Shown here piece after piece: positions 55,582 to 64,000 of a DNA stretch of 64,000 nucleotides. The notes under the pieces were generated by a model. The model did not search any database. It had not been told where the DNA came from and saw only the letters and a program-made list of their open reading frames with translations. The position numbers were made by a program, and so were the translations under genes. The number at the start of each line of letters is the position of its first letter. Position 1 is the first letter of the stretch. The DNA is from DATBHW01 sp046704085 (GTDB lineage: Bacteria; Chloroflexota; Ktedonobacteria; Ktedonobacterales; DATBGS01), in assembly GCA_046704085.1 (NCBI GenBank), contig JBJKSJ010000251.1, positions 15,510 to 79,509 on the forward strand, written 5' to 3'.

Positions 55582-56412
55582 TTACTCGCCAGCCACTGCT
55601 GGTTCGTCTGACTTGTACTCACCTGACTCTCCCAGGTATGCCGCGCGCACCTGGGGATTGTTCAACAGGGCGCTTGCCGAGCCACTCAAAACGATGCGCC
55701 CGTTCTCAATGACATAGCCACGATCCGCTCGTTCCAGCGCAATCTGAACATCCTGCTCCACCAGCAAAATACTCAGCCGTTCCTGCTGGTGAATGGTATC
55801 CAGGGTTGCCAGGATGTCATCAACGATGTTGGGCGCCAGCCCCAGCGAGAGTTCGTCAATCAGCAACAACTCCGGGCGAGTCATCAGCCCGCGCCCAATA
55901 GCGCACATTTGCTGCTCGCCGCCGGAAAGCGACCCGGCTTGCTGATTGTGGCGCTCGCGCAGTTTAGGCAGGAAGGTGAAGACACGCTCAAGATCGTCGG
56001 CGATGGCCCGCGCCGACCCGGCCCGGCGTGTATACGCGCCGAGTCGCAGGTTATCTTCAACCGTGAGTCCGGCAAAAAGACGCCGCCCCTGAGGGATGTG
56101 CGCTATCCCAAGCCTGACCACCTGCTCCGCGCTGGCATGGGTAAGCTCGCGTCCGGCAAAGGTGAGGCTGCCGCTCCAGGCAGGGAGCAGACGCGAGATC
56201 GCTGTCAACAGGGTCGTTTTGCCAGCGCCGTTGGCCCCGATCAGGGCAATCAGTTCACCAGACAAAATTTCCAGCGACACATCCCAGAGAACCTGGCTAT
56301 CGCCATAGCCGGTCGCCAGGTTCTGGACACTGAGGACTGGCAAGGTTGAGCGAGCAAGCGACGCGGCTATGGGGCTTTCCTGGGACTTGGATTTCCTGGT
56401 GGAGTCATTCAT
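55582..56412 (-). CDS. livF: Branched-chain amino acid-type ABC ATPase LivF
   Basis: A 276-residue ATPase: Walker A GANGAGKTTLL, signature SLSGGEQQMCAIGRGL, Walker B LLLIDELSLGLAP, switch His replaced by EQDV (LLVEQDV), as is usual in LivF. The N-terminal ~35-residue extension is unusual and hydrophilic. The start at 56412 overlaps the LivG stop. Fifth gene of the transport operon. Confidence 0.92.
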   Translation of the reverse strand: MNDSTRKSKSQESPIAASLARSTLPVLSVQNLATGYGDSQVLWDVSLEILSGELIALIGANGAGKTTLLTAISRLLPAWSGSLTFAGRELTHASAEQVVRLGIAHIPQGRRLFAGLTVEDNLRLGAYTRRAGSARAIADDLERVFTFLPKLRERHNQQAGSLSGGEQQMCAIGRGLMTRPELLLIDELSLGLAPNIVDDILATLDTIHQQERLSILLVEQDVQIALERADRGYVIENGRIVLSGSASALLNNPQVRAAYLGESGEYKSDEPAVAGE

Positions 56413-57259
56413 CGTGCTGACGCTCCATTTCCATTTCTGCCCTCTGCGCACGCTGCGCCTGGCGCTGGCGCAGGTAGCGCTCGCCCAGATACGCCTCAAT
56501 CACTTTCTGGTCGGATAATACCTGCTCAGGCAGATCCTCTGCAATTTTACTCCCGTGATGCATCACCAGAATCCGGTCAGAAACACTCGTGATGGCCTGC
56601 ATTACGTGTTCAATGACCAGGATAGTTACCCCCGTCTGGTTGATCTCTCGAATCAGCGCAACCGCCTGCGCAACCTCGGTAGGGGTCAGCCCTGCCATGA
56701 CCTCATCCAGCAACAACAGGGTGGGATTGGTCGCCAGGGCGCGGGCGAGTTCTAGCCGTTTGCGGTCGGCGGTGGTGAGCTGGTTCCCTTTGAGATTCGC
56801 TTTTTCGGCCAGGCCCACACGCGCCAGCACTTCATCGGCCACGCGCAGTGCCTCGCGGCGGCCCAGATGCCGCCGACCAAACAGCGCGCCGACCATGACA
56901 TTTTCCCGAATATTGAGGCCAGTAAAGGGCTGGGTAATCTGAAACGTGCGCGCAATGCCCAGGTGTGAACGGCGATTGGCGGGTAGGCCGTTGATCTCCT
57001 TGCCCTGGTAGATAACCTTGCCCGCCGTTGGCCTGATCGCCCCGGCAATCAACCCGACCAGCGTTGACTTGCCAGCGCCGTTCGGGCCGATGATGCCCAA
57101 TACCTCACCCTGGCGCACCGAGACGCTGAGGTTATCCACGGCAGGGAGACCACCAAAACGTTTGCTGAGGCCTGCCAATTGAAGCAAAGATGGACCAGCG
57201 GCTGGCTCTGAGCGCAAAGGGGGTTCAGATGCCATTGTCGGCGATGAACCGTCGGACAC
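56405..57259 (-). CDS. livG: Branched-chain amino acid-type ABC ATPase LivG
   Basis: A 284-residue ATPase starting with GTG at 57259 (AAGGAGTGCGAC upstream), inside the end of livM. Walker A is GPNGAGKSTLVGLIAG, Walker B LLLDEVMAGLTP, switch VIEHVM. The signature reads LTTADRKRLELARAL, a variant of the standard LSxG form, common in this subfamily. The frame is open to 57382 but those residues are not family-like. Partner of LivF. Confidence 0.92.
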   Translation of the reverse strand: MSDGSSPTMASEPPLRSEPAAGPSLLQLAGLSKRFGGLPAVDNLSVSVRQGEVLGIIGPNGAGKSTLVGLIAGAIRPTAGKVIYQGKEINGLPANRRSHLGIARTFQITQPFTGLNIRENVMVGALFGRRHLGRREALRVADEVLARVGLAEKANLKGNQLTTADRKRLELARALATNPTLLLLDEVMAGLTPTEVAQAVALIREINQTGVTILVIEHVMQAITSVSDRILVMHHGSKIAEDLPEQVLSDQKVIEAYLGERYLRQRQAQRAQRAEMEMERQHDE

Positions 57260-58286
57260 GTCGCACTCCTTCGATAAAGCGATTGCTGCGTGCCGCTCCT
57301 GGCGTGGGTTTCTGGAAAAATTCCTGCACCAGCGGCAAGAGACCCTGCGGCAGCAAGATGGTGACCACGATGATCGCAGCACCTAGCAAGGTATTATGAA
57401 AGGTAAACCCACTCACATCCAGTTGATAGGATCCATATTCAAAGATGATGGCGCCCACCAGCGGGCCAACGATGGTTCCAGCGCCACCCAGGATAGTGAG
57501 CAACACCATCTCAACTGTGATGCCCACGTCGAAGACCGTCGGAGGGTCGAAACCAATCAGCCAATAGGCATACAGCCCGCCAGCAAGGGCGGTGGGAATC
57601 GCGCTCAGCACAAAGGCGCTGATCTTGTACCAGTACGTAGCGATGCCTAGCGCCTCTGCCGCCTGCTGGTTTTCGCGGATGGCTGCCAGCGCGTAGCCAA
57701 ATCTACTGCGGGTGAGCATGACGCTGATGAGCAGGCAGAGCAGTGAGAGTCCCAAAAAACCGTAGAAGAAATAGGTGTAGGCGGCCAGACCGGGCGGAAA
57801 CAAGGAAACCTCGCCGCCGCTGCCGCCGACGTTGCGAACGGCGACCAGTTCGCGCAGCGCCTCAGCAATGCCCAAAGTGGCGATAGCAAAATAGTGGCCG
57901 CGCAGCCGCAGGACCGGCAACCCCAGCAGAAAGGCAAAGAGGCCAGCCACCAGCCCGCCCAGCGCCAGCCCGACCCAGAACGGCCAGTTCGCCTCCAGGC
58001 AAACGCCGACAGTATATGCGCCAATGCCAAAGAACGCAACATTCCCAAAGGCAGCATAGCCAGTAAAGCCGCCGATAAAGTTCCAGCTTTGCGCCAGCAC
58101 ACAAAACATCAAGATCAAGGTCCAGGTATGGACATCGGACGCATCACCAACCAACGGCGTTGTCCCGATTGCCCCCAGAATGAGCAGCCCCGCTAGCAGC
58201 GACCACAGCCAGCCGCGACCCTCTTTTGCCGAAGGTGAGGAAGCGGTAGTCGTTGAGGAAGCTTTTGGACCTGCCTGTGTTGCCAT
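57225..58286 (-). CDS. livM: Branched-chain amino acid-type ABC permease LivM
   Basis: A ~353-residue membrane subunit with about ten helices. Typical segments are NFIGGFTGYAAFGNVAFFGIGAYT, LRLRGHYFAIATLGIAEALRE and the EAA-like loop RENQQAAEALGIATYWYKISAF. The start at 58286 is preceded by GAGGAGGAATCGC. Overlaps livG by 35 bases. Confidence 0.92.
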   Translation of the reverse strand: MATQAGPKASSTTTASSPSAKEGRGWLWSLLAGLLILGAIGTTPLVGDASDVHTWTLILMFCVLAQSWNFIGGFTGYAAFGNVAFFGIGAYTVGVCLEANWPFWVGLALGGLVAGLFAFLLGLPVLRLRGHYFAIATLGIAEALRELVAVRNVGGSGGEVSLFPPGLAAYTYFFYGFLGLSLLCLLISVMLTRSRFGYALAAIRENQQAAEALGIATYWYKISAFVLSAIPTALAGGLYAYWLIGFDPPTVFDVGITVEMVLLTILGGAGTIVGPLVGAIIFEYGSYQLDVSGFTFHNTLLGAAIIVVTILLPQGLLPLVQEFFQKPTPGAARSNRFIEGVRRVRRFIADNGI

Positions 58287-58297
58287 GCGATTCCTCC

Positions 58298-59170
58298 TCA
58301 CGAGTAGAATGCCTTGCCCAGCAAGCCTCTTGGCCGCAGGACGAGAACGGCGACCAGCAGGAAGAAGGCGATGACATTATCGTACCCAGGGCCGATCCAG
58401 GAGATCAGAGGCGCTACCGTTTCGGCCAGGCCGAACACGAGTCCGCCGGCAATAACAGCCCAGGGTGTCCCCACGCCGCCGAGTACCACCACCACAAAAG
58501 CCGAAAGGGTGAAGCTCCCGCCCTGGGTTGGGTCGAAGGACTTGAGTTCAGCCAGCATTCCGCCAGCCGCCCCGGCCAGCGCCGCGCCGATGGCAAAAGT
58601 CAGCGCGTAGGTGCGCCGAATGCTGATACCCATCAGACGCGCAGCATCCCGGTCCATGCCAGTTGCCAGAATAGCATTGCCTGTGCGGGTGCGATCAAGA
58701 AACAGGCTCAGCGCCGCCGTCAGGACGATGGCGATGCCCGCCGCGATCAATTGATCGAAGGCAATGTGTGTTGAGCCAAAGGTCAGACCCGCCCCCGCGT
58801 AGGAGACGTTGACGGAGCGCTCGTCGCTGCTAAAAAATTGTTGCAGCAGATCGGCGATCAGCAGGTCTAGCCCAAAAGTGAGCATAAACGTCACCAGCAT
58901 GGGCGCGCGGATGACGCGGTTAATAGCGACATATTGCACAATCCAGCCAATGACAAACAGCACCAGCATCGAAATCGGCAGGCTGAGAAACGGGTCAAGA
59001 TGGAGGTTAGTAAAGAGCCAGAACGTGGCATACGCACCAATAATGATAAATGCGCCGTGCGCGAGATTGACAATATTCATAATGCCCCAGACTAGCGAAA
59101 AGCCCAGAGCGACCGCAGCATAGAAGCTGCCGACCAGGAGCCAGTTGACAACTGCCTGCCCCAAGGCCAT
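58298..59170 (-). CDS. livH: Branched-chain amino acid-type ABC permease LivH
   Basis: A 290-residue membrane subunit with eight helices. Family segments: LVWGIMNIVNLAHGAFIIIGAY, the TFGLDLLIADL stretch, and the coupling loop TGMDRDAARLMGISIRRTYALTF. It precedes livM with a gap of only ~11 bases to its start. Confidence 0.92.
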   Translation of the reverse strand: MALGQAVVNWLLVGSFYAAVALGFSLVWGIMNIVNLAHGAFIIIGAYATFWLFTNLHLDPFLSLPISMLVLFVIGWIVQYVAINRVIRAPMLVTFMLTFGLDLLIADLLQQFFSSDERSVNVSYAGAGLTFGSTHIAFDQLIAAGIAIVLTAALSLFLDRTRTGNAILATGMDRDAARLMGISIRRTYALTFAIGAALAGAAGGMLAELKSFDPTQGGSFTLSAFVVVVLGGVGTPWAVIAGGLVFGLAETVAPLISWIGPGYDNVIAFFLLVAVLVLRPRGLLGKAFYS

Positions 59171-59230
59171 ACATGCTCTCCCTTCGTTACCACTGAGGAT
59201 AGTCAGATGCCCATCACAAGACCGCAGGAA

Positions 59231-59271
59231 GCTAGCTCTGGCTCGTAAATCCCCACTGAGCCAGAGCTAGC
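59231..59271 (-). promoter_or_regulatory. Intercistronic hairpin between binding protein and livH
   Basis: A perfect 14-bp inverted repeat (GCTAGCTCTGGCTC at 59231-59244 with 59258-59271) lies just after the binding-protein stop. No T tract on the minus strand. Such structures raise the level of the binding-protein message relative to distal genes by stabilising its 3' end or causing partial termination. Confidence 0.6.
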
Positions 59272-59287
59272 CTCAGTCAGACAAAGG

Positions 59288-60607
59288 CTAACGGCTGCCA
59301 AAAGGCGGCGTCGGGTAAATCAGCGGCGCGTTGGCAATGTTGGCCGGGTAGACGGTAACGAGCTTCCCATTCTGAATCTGGATGGTCGCCATCGGCTTGT
59401 AGGTGTTGGCCCCTGTGGAGTCGAATCGAATCTCCCCATAGAAAGTCGTGATGTCCAAGTTTGCCAGGGCAGCGCGCACCTTGCTAGGGTCAATCGATCC
59501 TGCCTGCTGAATTGCGTACTGGAGCGCCAGACCGGCTGCCGTCGCATCAGCCGACTGGTAAGCAGGCTCGTGGTTGAACTCCTGGACGTACATCTGCTCG
59601 TAGTTCGCGGGCGTGCTGAACACGTCAATGCCCTGATATTTCGCCTGGGCCGTCCATTGCGCGCTGCCCAGTACATCATTGGCATCACCGCCAAGCGCGG
59701 TCGCAAAATCAGGGGTTGCTGGGCCAACGGTGAAGGCGTAAAGCTTGGCGTTGATGCCTAGCTGCTTGGCCTGCTTCATCGTCACCAGCGCTTCGTTCTC
59801 ATGGCCGGACCCCAGAATCATATCCGGCACCGTGCCACCAGGCCCTGAGGTCTTGAGGGCTGTCAGCACGCCTGTCAGATCGGTGGTGTTGGCGGGATAT
59901 TGCTGGTAATAGACCACCGGCAGGTTGTGGCTGGTGGCGTAGGCTTTTGCGGCTTCAGCAACCTCAACGGAGAACGAATCATTGGCGGAGATGATCGCCA
60001 CGTTCATTGGTGGCGTCGGCAGGGCTAACGCCGCTTCGAGCATGATGCTCGCGTAATCTTCAGCGGGGCTAAGGACGCCAAAGATATAGTGGAAACCCTT
60101 AGAGAAGATCGACTTCGCCGCACCATTGCCTTCAACCATCGGGATTTGGTACTGCTCCGCAATGGCTTCATCTTGCAAGGTGGATGCTGTGCCATATGGA
60201 CCCAGCAGGAAGTTCACCTTGTCTGTTGTGATAAGCCGCTGCGTAAGCTGCGAACTCTTGGTTGGGTTGCTCTGGTCGTCATAATACTTCAATTGCACCT
60301 GATAGCTTGTGTTCCCAACCTTGATGCCGCCGTGCGCGTTCACTTCCTTAACCCAAATCTGGTATCCTTCCAGGGTCAGCTTGCCTTCGGTGGATGTTGA
60401 GCCAGTGAGTGAGACGGGCGCGCCAAAAAGCAGCGTGCCGTTCCCGCCGCCGCTGGTGCTGCCGCAGGCGCTCAGCGCCCCCGAAATCAGCAGCACCAGC
60501 ACGGCCAGGACTGGTGTGATGGCACGTCCTCGCATAGAGGCAAGCCAGGTAGGGGATGGATGGGTGGGAGAAGATGACGAAGTTGGTGCGCCAGGATAGG
60601 TTGTCAT
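59288..60607 (-). CDS. livK: Branched-chain amino acid-type ABC substrate-binding lipoprotein
   Basis: A 439-residue extracytoplasmic binding protein. The start at 60607 follows AAAAGGAGGGCAC. A Ser/Pro/Thr-rich N-terminus leads to a signal helix (ITPVLAVLVLLISG) ending in the lipobox ALSACGS. The type I binding fold starts TLLFGAPVSLTGSTSTEGKL. First gene of the transport operon. The ligand could be a branched-chain amino acid, amide, urea or an aromatic acid; the sequence alone does not decide. Confidence 0.9.
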   Translation of the reverse strand: MTTYPGAPTSSSSPTHPSPTWLASMRGRAITPVLAVLVLLISGALSACGSTSGGGNGTLLFGAPVSLTGSTSTEGKLTLEGYQIWVKEVNAHGGIKVGNTSYQVQLKYYDDQSNPTKSSQLTQRLITTDKVNFLLGPYGTASTLQDEAIAEQYQIPMVEGNGAAKSIFSKGFHYIFGVLSPAEDYASIMLEAALALPTPPMNVAIISANDSFSVEVAEAAKAYATSHNLPVVYYQQYPANTTDLTGVLTALKTSGPGGTVPDMILGSGHENEALVTMKQAKQLGINAKLYAFTVGPATPDFATALGGDANDVLGSAQWTAQAKYQGIDVFSTPANYEQMYVQEFNHEPAYQSADATAAGLALQYAIQQAGSIDPSKVRAALANLDITTFYGEIRFDSTGANTYKPMATIQIQNGKLVTVYPANIANAPLIYPTPPFGSR

Positions 60608-60981
60608 GTGCCCTCCTTTTACTCATGGGTACACGCCTAAAGAACCATGATGAAGGATCGGTCTGGTTCACGAAGGAATTGCGCTGCGCAGCCAGGTTTG
60701 CCCAGGGGTACGAGCAGAAATTACAGAATTGAAGCTTCGAGAGCCAGATATGCAAACCGCTTCTGCCCAGCAACGTACCAGCCTCCGCGGGCTGGAATGG
60801 CATCCTGCAACGAGGCATCGTAGCATCTTCCGCGCTCCCTCTGGAACCTCACAATCCCAGTGTACCTGGCAACGCATAAACATGACGTAATAAAATCGGC
60901 AGAACTATAAAAAATTTGTAAAAACCCAGGGTTGCCCACCTGAGTTGACGAAGGACTGAAACCAGATGCTCTGCTGCTCTT
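60608..60981. other. Upstream region of the transport operon
   Basis: No supported gene. It must carry the promoter of the leftward transport operon; an AT-rich tract at about 60890-60935 is the likeliest location. It borders the HsdR remnant. Confidence 0.4.
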
Positions 60982-61768
60982 CGCGCCAGGAGGCTCTATT
61001 ATGACCTGGCCGTGCCACACGAGTGGGCGCTGGCTATGCGGGATGAGGCAGGTTTCTTCCAGGCAGTACGGGCCGCCTTTGTCAAAGCCACGCCGGTTTC
61101 GGGCAAGACGCAGGAAGACATGGACACCGCGATTCACCAGTTGGTCTCCAAGGCGATAGCCGCTGAGGGCGTGGTGGAGCTCTTTGCGGCGATGGGCCTC
61201 AAGACGTCCGACATCTCGATTCTCTCCGATACGTTTTTGGCCGAGGTGCGCGACCTGCCCCATCGCAACCTGGCGCTGGAACTCTTGGAGAAGCTGCTCA
61301 ACGACGAGATCAGGACACGCTCGCGCAAGAACGTGGTGGAGTCCCGCTCCTTCCGGGAGCGGCTGGAGCAGGCGCTCATCGCCTACCAGAATTGCTCCAT
61401 CCAGACGGCCCAGATCATTGCCCAACTCATTGACCTGGCGAAAGAGATGCGCGCCGCCCGCCAGCGGGGCAAGGAGCTAGGGCTGAGCGAAGAGGAACAG
61501 GCATTCTACAATGCGCTGGAGACGAACGACAGTGCCATTCAGGTACTGGGGGACGAGCAACTGCGCACGATTGCCCGCGAATTGATCAAGACCGTGCGGG
61601 CGAATGTGACCATTGACTGGACGGTGCGCGAGCAGGTGCGCGCCAATCTGCGGGTACTGGTCAAGCGGAGGCTCGCGTCGGTATGGCTATCCACCCGATA
61701 AGCAGGAGAAAGCCACGCAGACGGTGCTGGAGCAGGCGGAATGTCGGGGCAAAGCATGGGCGGGATAA
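60982..61768 (+). pseudogene. hsdR: Type I restriction enzyme HsdR C-terminal remnant (large copy)
   Basis: A ~230-codon piece: LYYDLAVPHEWALAMRDEAG, FFQAVRAAFVKATP, GLKTSDISILSDTFLAEVRD, EKLLNDEIRTRSRKNVVESR, and IDWTVREQVRANLRVLVKR, matching the C-terminal (DUF3387) part of HsdR. A frameshift near 61675-61685 puts the true ending, GYPPDKQEKATQTVLEQAE, in the next frame, ending at 61768. The N-terminal endonuclease and helicase domains are gone. No hsdM/hsdS nearby. Confidence 0.85.
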
Positions 61769-61935
61769 AATGGTTTCTGGCATTCCTGAAGGGAGGAGAG
61801 ATGTCCCGCAAAGCTCGACTCTATCTGCGGGGTTTTCCAACGCTGCTTGACCAAATCAGGCGTCTGGTGGTCCCAGTGGTCCGTTCGGTTAGCTTGTAGA
61901 GAAGTGGTATGCTTGCTAAAAAGGGAGTGCTTGTT

Positions 61936-62250
61936 ATGCCACAGCAGCCTACCGTGAGTTTGACCGACCAGGAGCGCACGACCCTGGAAGCTTTTGTTCA
62001 TCGGGGCCACGCAAATGCCCGCACCTTGACCCGCGCCCGGATTCTCCTGAAATCAGCCGAAGGGTGGAGTACAGCAGCGCTGGCCGCTGCCCTTGATGTG
62101 TGTCAGGCGACCGTCACGAACGTGCGGCGCCGCTTCGCGCAAGGTGGGCTGGAGGCTGTCTTGCACGATAAAGTGCAGGAGCATCGGCGCCATGCCTTTT
62201 CGGGCCTCCAGACCGCCCATCTGATCGCCGTCGCCTGTAGTGATGAATGA
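61936..62250 (+). pseudogene. IS630-family transposase N-terminal fragment
   Basis: The helix-turn-helix half of an IS630 transposase: LTDQERTTLEAFVHRGHANA, RTLTRARILLKSAEGWSTAA, LDVCQATVTNVRRRFAQGGL, then AHLIAVACSDE and a stop. The DDE catalytic domain is missing. It is followed at once by IS21 material, likely the insertion that cut it. Confidence 0.8.
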
Positions 62251-62418
62251 TAATTAGGAATGAGCCGTGGCGCGCATAACAACTGCCGAGGAAGAAGACC
62301 CTGGGTGGGGGTGGTCAGGGACGCTGCTGCCCCCAGGTCGAGGAGTGAGCAGGGCCTGCTTCTGGACGGAAGGCCGATGCAAGCCCTACCATAACCCTCA
62401 TCCATCCGCACCCAGGAG

Positions 62419-62843
62419 ATGAGGGTCAGGAAGAAAGATACCGAGGTGCAGTGGTACATGCAAGCCCGACATCAAGGACGCTCGCAACGGCTGGCGGCAG
62501 CCCGCGCGGGCATGAGTGAAGGCACCGCCCGTAAGTACGAACGGGCCGGGAAACTGCCCAGTCAGAGGAACGAGCCACGCTCCTGGCGCACCCGCGTCAA
62601 TCCCTTCGAGGAGGAGTGGCCCGGGGTGATCGAACAACTCGCACGTGATCCGGCCTTGCAAGGGACCACCTTGTTTGCCCTGGTCTGTGCGCGCCGTCCT
62701 GGGCGCTATCGCCCGACCCAACTGCGCACCCTGCAACGGCAGATCGCCGCCTGGCGCGCGCCACGGCCCCACCCAATATGACCGTTCCGCCGCTCGAATT
62801 GACGGCCTATGATCGCTTGCTGCCATCGAGGAGCCATGCGTAA
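62419..62843 (+). pseudogene. istA: IS21 transposase IstA, catalytic core deleted
   Basis: The N-terminal part (KKDTEVQWYMQARHQGRSQR, ARAGMSEGTARKYERAGKLP, RPTQLRTLQRQIAAWRA) ends at a stop at 62781. In another frame the last codons PPLELTAYDRLLPSRSHA end with TAA at 62841-62843, matching an IstA C-terminus. The whole DDE integrase core between them is deleted. The end overlaps the IstB ATG by eight bases, as in intact IS21 elements. Confidence 0.8.
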
Positions 62844-63567
62844 GAGCGGGTCGAATCGTCATGACGATTTGCAGAGTCTCCTGGAGCGCTGGAACCTGGG
62901 CGGGATGGCGGCGACCTGTGCGGAAGTCGCGCTCAAAGCGGCCAAAGAGGGGCGCGCCCATGAAGCCTAGCTCGCCGAACTGGCCCAACAAGAGCTAGCG
63001 CAGCGCAGCCAGCGGCGGGTGGAGCGGCGGCTGGACCAATCGTGGTTGCCCCAGGAGAAGACCTTTCGCACGCTCACCCTGGAGGGCTTCCCACCCGCGC
63101 GGCGACTCCAGCGCGAACGGTTGAGAAGCGGCGCCTTCCTGGAGCAAGCAGTGAATATCGTCGCCGTCGGCAAGCCAGGCGTGGGAACAAGTCACGGCCT
63201 CGCGGCGGTGGGGTAGGAGCTGGTGGAACGCGGCCAGGCGGTGCTGTGGACGAGTACGGCCAGCCTGGTGCAGCGTTTGCTCGCGGCCCAACGGGACTTG
63301 CGGCTGCCCCAGGAGGTGCGCACGCTCGACCGCTTTGCCTGGGTCATCTGAGACGACATCGGGTACCTGCAGCAGGAGCGCGCCGAAATGGAGGTCTTAT
63401 TTACCTTCCTGGCGGAGCGGTACGAAAACAGAGCGGTGGCGATCACCATCAACCTGGTCTTCTCCGAATGGGAGCGGAGCTTCAAACATCCGATGACCAC
63501 GATGGCGGCGCTGGAGCGGGTCATCCATCACTGGGTCATGCTGGACAGGATGGGGCTGGAGCGTTAG
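62836..63567 (+). pseudogene. istB: IS21 helper ATPase IstB, three in-frame stops
   Basis: Starting at ATG 62836, one frame gives a recognisable IstB of 243 codons with stops at 62968-62970 (TAG), 63214-63216 (TAG) and 63349-63351 (TGA). Walker A is degraded (GKPGVGTSHG in place of the GxGKT/S form, so the lysine is lost). The remaining blocks are FAWVI-stop-DDIGYLQQERAEMEVLF, INLVFSEWERSFKHPM and ALERVIHHWVMLDRMGLER. Clearly non-functional. Confidence 0.85.
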
Positions 63568-63668
63568 CGCGCCCGAGCTGCCCAGCAGCAGCAGTACACC
63601 GAAGAAGGAGGTGAAGCGAGCGAACAGTCACCAGTGGTAGCCATAATCGCGTCCACGCGATGTTCTAG

Positions 63669-63953
63669 TTGACATTCATCACATGGAAGGTCCTTGGAAC
63701 CATAGCCCTCCTTGGGCCACGCTTTCCGCGACTCCAGGAATGGGCGTATGCTGGCATGTTCTTTAACATAACGGGAGCATTTCTTTCCCACGTCGTTGTC
63801 GGTGATGGCGCGTATCACCTCCTTGCGACCAGTTCCATCGTGCTTCTCGTGGTCGTTTCGTGGGCGCTTCGACCGCAAAGTTGCAGACCTGGGACGCTGC
63901 ACGTCGTCACATTGGTACCTCCCAGAAAAGAGGCGGTGCTCTCACCTCTGTGA
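63669..63953 (+). pseudogene. DoxX-like membrane protein fragment
   Basis: A ~94-codon frame: ITWKVLGTIALLGPRFPRLQ, EWAYAGMFFNITGAFLSHVV, VGDGAYHLLATSS, SIVLLVVVSWALRP. It corresponds to the C-terminal two thirds of DoxX-family small membrane proteins; the N-terminal helix is missing or frameshifted. It sits just beyond the IS21 remnant and may have been cut by that insertion. Confidence 0.65.
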
Positions 63954-64000
63954 GCAGCGGCTCTCCCTGATGACAAAAGGCATGAACTGCGACTGCCGAG

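Noticed and set aside
57260..57382. Longer start for LivG
   Set aside because: The extension lies inside livM and is Cys/Arg-rich and unlike LivG; the GTG at 57259 has AAGGAG at ideal spacing.
49911..61768. The HsdR pieces as ends of a composite transposon
   Set aside because: HsdR is not a transposase, no terminal repeats or target duplications were seen, and the copies differ in extent; kept only as a recombination trace.

Overview
The window looks like chromosomal DNA of a large-genome, filamentous Chloroflexota bacterium, most likely class Ktedonobacteria. This is inferred from gene content, not from a marker gene: a Ser/Thr kinase with a Thr-Pro linker, a MalT/LuxR giant regulator with an extra N-terminal module, paralogous ABC-2 exporters, F420/LLM-type oxidoreductases, and many decayed IS and gene remnants at moderately high GC. 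No rRNA, tRNA or CRISPR array was seen.

Layout. 0.1-15 kb: glutamate dehydrogenase, an orphan protein with a subtilase-propeptide-like tail, CocE hydrolase, TetR, an ABC-2 exporter pair (minus), a membrane Ser/Thr kinase overlapping tail-to-tail with a multi-spanning membrane protein, CoxG-like protein, isopropylmalate/tartrate dehydrogenase family, a frameshifted membrane-anchored protein, aldo/keto reductase, and M20 peptidase (14.9-16.2). 16.2-18.1 kb: two decayed membrane-protein genes. 18.4-26.8 kb: a catabolic island with MDR oxidoreductase, amidohydrolase, IclR regulator, CaiB-type CoA-transferase, citryl-CoA-lyase-like enzyme, LigB/LigA-like extradiol dioxygenase and a MetE-like methyltransferase. 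A composite palindrome (GTCCG-N5-CGGAC-N4-GTCCG) lies before the amidohydrolase and again before the CoA-transferase, in the same orientation relative to each, so one IclR regulon is likely. 26.9-32.2 kb: gene remnants (pentapeptide repeat, LLM, SRPBCC, membrane protein, GNAT, M20) around an intact LLM/NTF2 pair and a zinc-ribbon membrane protein. 32.4-36.3 kb: two-subunit molybdenum hydroxylase and a frameshifted class C beta-lactamase-like esterase.

36.3-41 kb: a long gene-poor stretch with an orphan promoter/operator, DinB, a streptomycin-kinase-like phosphotransferase, and a decayed mobile-element membrane/primase remnant. 41.2-48 kb: MalT/LuxR regulator, a second ABC-2 exporter pair, and a PQQ-propeller lipoprotein. 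48-50 kb: fragments (ABC ATPase, TIM-barrel isomerase, gluconokinase-Gnd chimera, HsdR piece). 50.1-60.6 kb (all minus): a branched-chain-type ABC uptake system (SBP-H-M-G-F) followed by a Cache/GAF/PAS histidine kinase, an OmpR-type regulator, a second paralogous binding protein and a carboxymuconolactone-decarboxylase-family protein. This suggests a transport system carrying its own ligand-sensing circuit. 61-64 kb: a larger HsdR remnant, a truncated IS630, a gutted IS21 (IstA without its DDE core, IstB with three stops) and a DoxX fragment.

The main candidates for something undescribed are the IclR-controlled ring-cleavage/CoA-lyase island with its paired operators, and the Liv-type transporter with embedded two-component system and second binding protein. 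Many frameshifts are single-base and some lie in G runs, so a few 'pseudogenes' could be assembly errors.
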